Position numbers and translations under genes: made by a program
The notes under the pieces: generated by a model
The model's database searches: none
What the model saw: the letters and a program-made list of their open reading frames with translations, nothing else
What the model was told of the DNA's origin: nothing
Part shown: piece after piece, positions 1 through 5,964 of the stretch
Position numbering within the stretch: the first letter of the stretch is position 1
How the letters are laid out: every line of letters begins with the position of its first letter
Origin: Chromatiaceae bacterium
GTDB taxonomy: Bacteria; Pseudomonadota; Gammaproteobacteria; Chromatiales; Chromatiaceae
Assembly (NCBI GenBank): GCA_016938795.1
Contig: JAFGTZ010000466.1
Coordinates: forward strand, 1-11,346
Direction: 5' to 3'
Length of the DNA: 11,346 nucleotides

Positions 1-102
1 CGCCTCGCTGTAGCCGCGCTCGTACATCCGGCGGATGAGGCGGAATTTCCAGCCCTTGAGCGTTTCAGCTTCGTCGGCCACTTTAGCTTGAATCTGCGCC
101 AT
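1..102 (-). CDS. Partial Rpn/PD-(D/E)XK-type protein, probably its C-terminal part
   Basis: Thirty-four in-frame codons run off the left edge of the window. They include GWKFRLIRRMYERGYSEA, a segment I recognise from the region after the nuclease domain in Rpn-type (PD-(D/E)XK transposase-like) proteins that are often multicopy in Chromatiaceae and cyanobacteria. In full-length members this segment is preceded by about 200 residues of nuclease domain. Here the sequence just upstream is a REP-like repeat block, so the fragment looks N-terminally truncated; it could also be a short stand-alone paralogue. The start is uncertain: ATG at 102, or GTG at 111, which has an AGGAAG box (123-118) six bases upstream. 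The reading frame stays open further upstream but does not encode recognisable nuclease sequence in the part I translated. The family call is from memory. Confidence 0.5.
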   Translation of the reverse strand, partial: MAQIQAKVADEAETLKGWKFRLIRRMYERGYSEA

Positions 103-123
103 GCTAGCCACAAGGCACTTCCT

Positions 124-287
124 GTGGAAGCGGCTTTCAGCCGCGAGAACCCCGCGCTGAGGCTGAGAACCTGGCGAGAACCCCGCGCTGACGTCGAGAA
201 CCTGGGATCAGCACTAACCGGCAGGCGCGGTGGCGCGCTGGTCGGCAAGGGTCTCGCTATCGGCTCGCGGCTGGAAGCCGCTTCCAC
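124..287. repeat. REP/BIME-like inverted repeat pair
   Basis: Two 24-bp arms, 124-147 and 264-287, are inverted copies of each other with one mismatch (23/24). Each arm has its own internal palindrome: GCGGCT-TTC-AGCCGC in the left arm and GCGGCT-GGA-AGCCGC in the right. This is the typical look of gammaproteobacterial REP elements arranged as a bacterial interspersed mosaic element. It lies in the 210-bp space between the stop codon of the large ATPase gene and the edge gene, both on the minus strand. As RNA the arms could fold into a long hairpin, which may stabilise or end the operon transcript. No T-tract follows, so I do not call it an intrinsic terminator. Confidence 0.75.
143..204. repeat. 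31-bp tandem duplication inside the REP pair
   Basis: Units 143-173 and 174-204 are contiguous and identical at 28 of 31 positions; the three differences fall within four bases of the middle. Each unit contains the heptamer GAGAACC twice, so four copies lie within about 57 bp. There are no spacers between units. The remaining space up to 263 shows nothing recognisable. Confidence 0.85.
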
Positions 288-312
288 GGGTTTTCACTGC
301 TCACCTCGACAG

Positions 313-3300
313 TCAGCTTTCTGGTTCCGATTCAATAGGTTCCAGAGGCGCCTCCGAAAACCGCTCAAGCAAGGCCGCGATGATGGCCAGGCGCTCGGTC
401 TCGTTCATGTTCGCCAATCCGGCAGCAATCCGCTCCGCCTGCGCATTTGCAGCCTCGCGCTGGGTTTCCGAAAGCTCAATCACATGGCTGAGCTCGCCAC
501 GCAGCGGATCAACCCGCTTCAAGAGCACCGCATCTCGGCTCTGTGCCGCATCAGGCAAGGCCGCCCGCAGCCGTTGCAGATCGCGCAGCTGCTCGGCAAG
601 GCCGGCCAAGCGCGCCTCGGCCTGCAAGCGGTTCGAGTCGCGCCACTTTCTCGCCGGTGCGCCACCGAGCAAGGCCATGATGGATTCGAGCCATTCCTCA
701 TGACTGCGAAAACCCGCATCAGCCAGACGCCGGACAAAGGCGGCCAGCGCGCCGCGCTCGGGCGCATAGACCTCAAGGCCGCGATAGCGCTTGGCGAGCA
801 TGTGGCGCATATCCGCAAGTTCGCACTCAGGCGCATCAAGCAGTACCTCACCCAAACGCCCGCGCCATTCATCAAGCAGCTTGGGGTAGGCATCGCGCAG
901 TTCATGCAGCACGGCCACAAGACGCTTGCTGAACGAGACAACCGCACCAGAGTCCTGAGCAGCGAAGTCTTCGGGACTTACACCACACAGACGCGGCAAA
1001 TCCTCGAACAACAGCGCACCAGGGCGCTTTGCCTGACGGAAGAGGCGCGCCACCGCCCGGGCCTCCTCGCTCAGCCCCACAGCCTCCTGGCTGTATTCGG
1101 GAAGCTGAGCAATAAAGCGCAACAAGGGGCGAGCCACATCAAGCGGACTGGCCTGTTGCTCAAGGCGTCCCACGATGGATTCCAGATACTGCTCGAAGAG
1201 CTCGCCACGCAGACCATCGAGCGCGTAACGCTCCAGCGCAAAGAGACCAGGCCGCCGGCACAGCAACTCGGCCTGTTCCAGACCAAGACGCTCGCAAAAG
1301 ACCCCTTCCTGATAGAGCGCCACTTCACGCCGGTTGGCCAGCAGATAGGCCACCAGCAGGATGGGCAGCACTCCGAGACGCACACCATAGGGCTTGCCCT
1401 GCAAGCGCGCGTAAATCGTGCTGACCTCTACCTGGCGTTCGCCATCGTCCCCAAGACTCTCGGTGATGGCATCCCAAAGCGGGCGCAAGGCGCAGCGATC
1501 CTCGGCGGGTGGCGCGAAAAAGCCATAGCGCCCCGCCTCCTCGCGATGCAAACCGCTTTGCTTCAGCAGGGACAGATAAAGGCTTTTCTCGGCCGGATCC
1601 TTCTCAATGCCGAGATTCGGCTGCTCGGCGGCCTCAAGCATGGCCGCGAGCAGACGCTTGCGCCCGGTGGCGGCGCTTGGCGAAGGATGGGCGCGATTGA
1701 TGAGTTCGTTGCGAATACGCGGCGCCTTGGGAAAGCAGCGCCCCTCAACCCACTCCGAGAGCGCGACCTGAAGCGCGCGTCGGGTGCGAATCTCGCGCCA
1801 CTCGCCGCCCAGATTCCAGCGCAAGGCGCTGGGCTCCTCGATCAGGGTGCGCAGCAGTGCCAGCGCCTCGGCCTCGGCGCTCGCCAGCCATTCGCGATGT
1901 TCGCGTTGCGCCACCGGGTCTTGATGCAGCGCGGCATGGTGGCGCGGCAGCTCATCGAGCGCCTGCCAGTGGTTCACCCGTTCGCGCAATTGCTCGGTAA
2001 AGGGACAGAGCGCGATCACCGCATCCGCAGGCGCCTGGGAGACATCGGGCGTTTCATCAGGCTCGGCCAGATAAAACCAGAGCGTGAGTTCCTCGCCACG
2101 CTTTGCGCCCGGCTTGGGCGGCCAGGTCTCGCGCGAGACAAAGCGCGGCATGAACAGTCGCAGCGTGCCCCAGTCGATCGACACACGGCGCGCCACCAGC
2201 GGATCGAGCGGCGCCAGCGCGTTGAGCACCTCGGGAAGCGCGCGTTGCTGCTGCGTTGCCAGCGCCTCGCGCAAGGCGCCCTGAAGGTCGAAGTCGCTAC
2301 CCTGCCAGACGCGATACTCACGGGCATAGGCACGAAAATGTATGAGCGACTCACGCTCCAGGCGACCGAGCAGCGCCTCGGTTTCGGCGCCAAAGAGCTG
2401 TTCGAGCAGGGGCAGCGAGGCCTTCAGGCCGCGTTGCGCGCCGATGAGATTGAGCAGACCGATGGTTTTGAGCAAGCGCGCGGCGGGATCCTGCTCATCG
2501 GCCTGGTGCGTAAAACGCTCCAGCGCGGTGAGCACCTCGATCCAGCGGTGATGGGTGAGCGCATCGCTAAAACCGCCCGCTTGGTTGAGCAGAAAATAGT
2601 CGAACAACTCCCAGGGCTCGATCCACTCGCCCATACTCAGCACATCGAGACGCCGGCGAAACCCAAAAGGCTCGCTGCTGGCCAGATAGGAAAAGAGCGT
2701 GCGCTCGTTTTGCGCCACCTTCTGACAGAGCACCGGCAAAATCAGCAAGGTGAGAGGATGGAGCGGATAACAGCTGGCGAAAAGTCCGCACGCGGCCTCG
2801 GGCGCCAGACCAAGCGGCAAGGCGGATTCGGCCTCAAGCGCCTCCACGGCCTGAGCGATGCGCTGCTCGCACGCCTCGCTCAGTGCGCACGCGCGCTCGA
2901 AGGCGGCGGCCACCAGACGCAGGGCTTGCTCGGCGGGTTCGAGAAAGGCAATGGTCTCGAAGCGGCCCTGAATTTTTTGCCACTCGTCACGCAAACTTGC
3001 GCCAAGACGCGCGCCATACTGCTCGAACGCCTGATGCAGCATGACCAGTAGCACAAGCGGCGCGGGCGGCGCATTGGCCGATTCCTCAGCGAGCAGCTGC
3101 AGCAGATGCATCTCGCGGTGCTGGGGATGATAGGCCTCATATTCGAGAAATTTGCCAAGCTCATCGAGTTCAATGAGCACCCCTGCCCCACCCGCCTCGT
3201 GCCAGGCGGTGCGCACCTGATGCAGCAGATTGAGCACCACATCCAGACCAATGCCGGGGCGGGCCACAGCCTCGACCCGGCGCGCCAGTGTTGCGGGCAG

Positions 3301-3747
3301 CCCGTGCGACCTGACCGCATGCGCCAGGGCGCGCAGCAACTGGCGGGCCAGCGAATCGGGAATGCCATTGACGGCCACACGCAAATACCCCCGCGTGCCC
3401 TTGATCGCCCCCCGGATCTGGGCGGCCAGAGCCTGATCGCTGGCACCGAGACGCGCCTGAGCGGCGCGCGCACGCGCATCCTCGGGATGGGCAAGCAGCG
3501 CCCCTGCAAAGAGCGCGCACGCCGACTTGCCCGATCCATAGGGGCCGACAAGGGCCAGAGCGCGCGTGCGCCGCCCCTCACCCAACCCCTCGGCGAGGCG
3601 GCGCAGCGCCTCGCGCGCGCGCGAGGTGGGCACATAGTTCGCCACCAGATCGAGCGCCTCGGCATCGCGGTCGAGATTCACCGAGCGGCTGAAGCTTGGT
3701 TGCAGGCGGATGGAATCGGCAAGTGTCAGGGTGTCAGGGGCATTCAT
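313..3747 (-). CDS. Large P-loop ATPase of phosphorothioation/BREX-type islands (BrxC-like)
   Basis: This 1144-residue protein has an N-terminal AAA-type ATPase domain. Walker A is GPYGSGKS (residues 68-75), Walker B is GVLIELDELGK (189-199, with D195 and E196), and a sensor-like strand LVLLVMLHQAFEQY follows (231-244). Blocks I associate with the big 'ATP-binding protein' of DNA phosphorothioation islands come next: KIQGRFETIAFLEP (258-271), YPLHPLTLLILP (327-338) with AQNERTLFSYLASSEP (345-360), and KPYGVRLGVLPILL (785-798). The size and the last motif also recall BrxC/PglY of BREX. The C-terminal third is helical and charged, with no recognised domain and no membrane segment. The ATG overlaps the stop of the DUF4007 gene (ATGA, 3744-3747), which indicates translational coupling. 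Likely role (inference): energy-dependent component of DNA modification or phage exclusion. The P-loop ATPase call is firm; the exact family is less so. Confidence 0.8.
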   Translation of the reverse strand: MNAPDTLTLADSIRLQPSFSRSVNLDRDAEALDLVANYVPTSRAREALRRLAEGLGEGRRTRALALVGPYGSGKSACALFAGALLAHPEDARARAAQARLGASDQALAAQIRGAIKGTRGYLRVAVNGIPDSLARQLLRALAHAVRSHGLPATLARRVEAVARPGIGLDVVLNLLHQVRTAWHEAGGAGVLIELDELGKFLEYEAYHPQHREMHLLQLLAEESANAPPAPLVLLVMLHQAFEQYGARLGASLRDEWQKIQGRFETIAFLEPAEQALRLVAAAFERACALSEACEQRIAQAVEALEAESALPLGLAPEAACGLFASCYPLHPLTLLILPVLCQKVAQNERTLFSYLASSEPFGFRRRLDVLSMGEWIEPWELFDYFLLNQAGGFSDALTHHRWIEVLTALERFTHQADEQDPAARLLKTIGLLNLIGAQRGLKASLPLLEQLFGAETEALLGRLERESLIHFRAYAREYRVWQGSDFDLQGALREALATQQQRALPEVLNALAPLDPLVARRVSIDWGTLRLFMPRFVSRETWPPKPGAKRGEELTLWFYLAEPDETPDVSQAPADAVIALCPFTEQLRERVNHWQALDELPRHHAALHQDPVAQREHREWLASAEAEALALLRTLIEEPSALRWNLGGEWREIRTRRALQVALSEWVEGRCFPKAPRIRNELINRAHPSPSAATGRKRLLAAMLEAAEQPNLGIEKDPAEKSLYLSLLKQSGLHREEAGRYGFFAPPAEDRCALRPLWDAITESLGDDGERQVEVSTIYARLQGKPYGVRLGVLPILLVAYLLANRREVALYQEGVFCERLGLEQAELLCRRPGLFALERYALDGLRGELFEQYLESIVGRLEQQASPLDVARPLLRFIAQLPEYSQEAVGLSEEARAVARLFRQAKRPGALLFEDLPRLCGVSPEDFAAQDSGAVVSFSKRLVAVLHELRDAYPKLLDEWRGRLGEVLLDAPECELADMRHMLAKRYRGLEVYAPERGALAAFVRRLADAGFRSHEEWLESIMALLGGAPARKWRDSNRLQAEARLAGLAEQLRDLQRLRAALPDAAQSRDAVLLKRVDPLRGELSHVIELSETQREAANAQAERIAAGLANMNETERLAIIAALLERFSEAPLEPIESEPES

Positions 3748-4718
3748 CGCGCGGCATCCCGGCGGTAATACTCGACCAGCAGCCTGAGCGCATCGGGCGG
3801 CTCAGCCAGCCGATAGAGTTGATGCACACCGGCCGTATCGCGCAGCTCATAACACCCCGGCCAGCCTTCCATGACGTGCGCCAGCACGGCCATGAAGCCG
3901 TCCTCGCTGAGCCGGAAAACCGCGCCCGGCGCGGCCCAGCCGAGGGTGTTCGGGTCGCCGTAAAGCAACTGACGAATCGGCAGAGCCGGCATTTCGGGTT
4001 CGGCAGCGAAGCGCTCGGCGAGCGCAAAGGCCAAGGCGATGGGTGGCAGATAGGGGCGCGCCCGGCGCGGACTGCGATAGCCGCCACCCGGCCCTGGCTC
4101 GTGCTCGATGAGGCGCAAACCGGCCAGCAGTGCGTCGAGCTGCTCCTCGCCAAGACGCTGACGGCGCGCACCGCCCCCCTTTGCGGCAGGCTCTCCAGCA
4201 CCGCGCAGGAGCGCGGGCGCATAGAGCCGCAACAGGGTCGAGAGATCGGACTTCAGGGTGGTCTGGGCGCGCGTGATACCGAGTTCACGCTCCACGAAAT
4301 CGGTCAGCGTCTGGCGCAGCTCGGGCTCGCCAAAGCGCGGCATGGCGAAGCGATTGAAAAACCAGAAAAACCCCGTTGCCAGTTCGGCATTGGAGGCGAT
4401 CAGCCAGTGGATGATCCAGAGCGTGGCCTCGTCTTCCAGATAGGGATCGCCCGCATCGCCCAGAATGGTTTCGCCCAGCGGTGTCAGGCGAGCGCCCGCG
4501 TCATGAAAGACGGCCACCACACCCGTAACCTGCAACCAGTACTGCATGGCGCTGACCATGTTGCGCCCCACGCCCAGCTCGACCATGGCGCGCTCGGGCT
4601 CGGAGAAGATCGTCGGGTAGGCGAGAATGGCCTCGGCCCCCTTGGTGAGCCAGGCATGGCGCAAGGGGAAGGTTTCGTGCCGCCCGAAGGCCGTCCGCTC
4701 ACGGGAGAGCTTCAGCAT
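3744..4718 (-). CDS. DUF4007 family protein
   Basis: A 324-residue soluble protein. The N-terminus carries the family signature FGRHETFPLRHAWLTKG (11-27), followed by LGVGRNMVSAMQYWLQVTG (48-66), which looks like a winged-helix-type segment, then ARLTPLGETILG (76-87). LEDEATLWIIHWLIASN (94-110) is also typical. From family knowledge, DUF4007 proteins are encoded in DNA phosphorothioation (Dnd-like) islands beside cysteine desulfurases and large ATPases; their biochemical role is not known to me. The helix-turn-helix-like pattern suggests DNA binding or a structural role (inference). The start overlaps the end of the cysteine desulfurase gene by 7 bp (4712-4718), and its stop overlaps the start of the ATPase gene, so the three are one translational unit. 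The ribosome binding site is weak, as expected for coupling. Confidence 0.85.
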   Translation of the reverse strand: MLKLSRERTAFGRHETFPLRHAWLTKGAEAILAYPTIFSEPERAMVELGVGRNMVSAMQYWLQVTGVVAVFHDAGARLTPLGETILGDAGDPYLEDEATLWIIHWLIASNAELATGFFWFFNRFAMPRFGEPELRQTLTDFVERELGITRAQTTLKSDLSTLLRLYAPALLRGAGEPAAKGGGARRQRLGEEQLDALLAGLRLIEHEPGPGGGYRSPRRARPYLPPIALAFALAERFAAEPEMPALPIRQLLYGDPNTLGWAAPGAVFRLSEDGFMAVLAHVMEGWPGCYELRDTAGVHQLYRLAEPPDALRLLVEYYRRDAAR

Positions 4719-5890
4719 GCCAGTTTTCTCAGGCGGCTCACGGCGGCGATGATGCGATCGGCCGCCTCGTCAATCTCGTCGGCTTGATGGGTGCGGGCAA
4801 AGCTCGCACGCACGGCGCCGTGCAGGGCCTCGTCATCGAGCCCCATGGCGCGCAATGTCGGCGATGGATCGATGGTGCCCGCCGAGCAGGCCGCGCCGGA
4901 TCCCAGGGCGACGCCATCGGCGAGCTGATTCATGAGCGCGCTGTTGACGATGCCCGGAATGGAAAAACTCAGGATATAGGGCGAGCTGTGCGCCGGATCG
5001 CCGTGAATGCGCAGCTGCGGCAGATGGGCTTGCAGACGTTCGAGAAAACGTCCGCGCAATTCGGCCACATGCTCCAGTGCCGAGCGGCGCTGCTCGGCGG
5101 CGAGTTGCAGGGCCGTACTGAGGCCGAGAATCTGATGGGTTGCCAGGGTGCCGGGGCGCAGCCCAAATTCCTGCCCGCCGCCTTGCATGATGGGCCGCAG
5201 CCGCAGCCGGCGCCGATTACGAACGATGAGGCAGCCGCTGCCCTTGGGGCCATGGAACTTGTGCGCCGAGACCGCCAGCAGATCAATGGGGAGCGCGTCA
5301 AGCCGGATGGGGAACTTGCCCGCTGATTGCGCCGCATCGACATGCAGCAAGACCCCGGCATCGGCGGCAATCGCAGCGACTTCGTCAAGCGGCTGAATGG
5401 CGCCGGTCTCGTTGTTGATGTGCTGAATCGAGACCAGCAAGGTATCGGGGCGCAGGGCCGCGCGCAGCTCGGCGGGATCGACACGCCCGCTCGCATCGGG
5501 TTGGAGACGGCTAAGCTCAAAGCCCTCGCTGGCGAGCGATTCGGCGCAGGCGAGCACCGAGCGGTGTTCCATGGCGGAAACGATCAGATGGCGCCCGCGC
5601 TTGGCATGGGCGAGCGCCAGGCCGCGCAGCGCGAGATTGTTTGCCTCGGTGGCGCCAGCGGTGAAGACCACTTCGTCGGCATCGCAGCGAAACTCGGCGG
5701 CGATGTCCGCGCGCGCCTCGGCAACCAGGGCTGCGGCCTGGCGGCCAAGGGCGTGCTGATGCGCCGAGGGGTTGGCGTCGGAGTCGAGCAGATGCGTAAC
5801 CATCCGCTCGATCACCCTCGGATCAACAGAGGTTGTAGCCGCAGCGTCCAGATTGATCAATGCATGCTTAGCGCGCATTCCTTTCGACAT
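4712..5890 (-). CDS. Cysteine desulfurase, DndA/IscS-like
   Basis: This 392-residue PLP enzyme of the class V aminotransferase fold takes sulfur from L-cysteine as an enzyme persulfide and releases alanine. Visible landmarks (numbered from ATG 5890) are TAGATEANN (77-85), the ring-stacking His in EHRSV (H109), D185 in HVDAAQSAGKF, the Schiff-base lysine K211 in SAHKFHGPKGSG, and the persulfide cysteine C335 in GSGAACSAG. Nothing catalytic is missing. The frame is open back to an ATG at 5971, but I choose 5890. It has an AAGGGGG box (5906-5900) nine bases upstream, it begins just before the conserved INLDAAATT, and the longer start would lie upstream of a plausible promoter. The neighbours suggest it feeds sulfur to DNA phosphorothioation (DndA/SspA role). 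A housekeeping IscS paralogue is less likely, because no isc/suf genes are adjacent. Confidence 0.9.
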   Translation of the reverse strand: MSKGMRAKHALINLDAAATTSVDPRVIERMVTHLLDSDANPSAHQHALGRQAAALVAEARADIAAEFRCDADEVVFTAGATEANNLALRGLALAHAKRGRHLIVSAMEHRSVLACAESLASEGFELSRLQPDASGRVDPAELRAALRPDTLLVSIQHINNETGAIQPLDEVAAIAADAGVLLHVDAAQSAGKFPIRLDALPIDLLAVSAHKFHGPKGSGCLIVRNRRRLRLRPIMQGGGQEFGLRPGTLATHQILGLSTALQLAAEQRRSALEHVAELRGRFLERLQAHLPQLRIHGDPAHSSPYILSFSIPGIVNSALMNQLADGVALGSGAACSAGTIDPSPTLRAMGLDDEALHGAVRASFARTHQADEIDEAADRIIAAVSRLRKLAC

Positions 5891-5899
5891 AACGGATGG

Positions 5900-5906
5900 C
5901 CCCCTT
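5900..5906 (-). promoter_or_regulatory. Ribosome binding site deciding the cysteine desulfurase start
   Basis: AAGGGGG on the minus strand, nine bases before ATG 5890. The in-frame ATG at 5971 has no comparable box, and its extra 27 residues look unlike the family. Confidence 0.55.
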
Positions 5907-5935
5907 GCCGGAAGTCCGCGAATTGTTAACGAATA

Positions 5936-5964
5936 ATGATAAAAGAAAGCCGCCAATTGGTCAG
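5936..5964 (-). promoter_or_regulatory. Sigma70-like promoter upstream of the cysteine desulfurase
   Basis: On the minus strand CTGACC (5964-5959, 4/6 to the -35 consensus) is followed after 17 bases by TATCAT (5941-5936, 5/6 to the -10 consensus). It sits in a notably AT-rich 70-bp gap within an otherwise GC-rich region, and the -35 overlaps the stop codon of the methyltransferase-like gene. Transcription would begin near 5929, giving a leader of about 40 nt. It could express the desulfurase-DUF4007-ATPase unit separately from the methyltransferase-like gene. Confidence 0.45.

Noticed and set aside
143..204. CRISPR-like direct repeats
   Set aside because: There are only two units and they are contiguous without spacers, so this is a simple tandem duplication.
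124..287. Rho-independent terminator for the ATPase operon
   Set aside because: The hairpin arms are far apart and no T-tract follows on the minus strand; REP-like architecture explains it better.
88..3051. A 987-codon open frame on the plus strand
   Set aside because: It lies antisense to the ATPase gene. The minus-strand frame has Walker motifs and family blocks, while the plus-strand translation is low-complexity and rich in Arg, Gln, Leu and Ala, as expected from a GC-rich shadow frame.
3696..4787. Plus-strand open frame opposite the DUF4007 gene, and similar ones at 6240-7685, 7788-8885, 8886-9785 and 9798-10715
   Set aside because: All are antisense to genes with clear domains and show no recognisable motif of their own.
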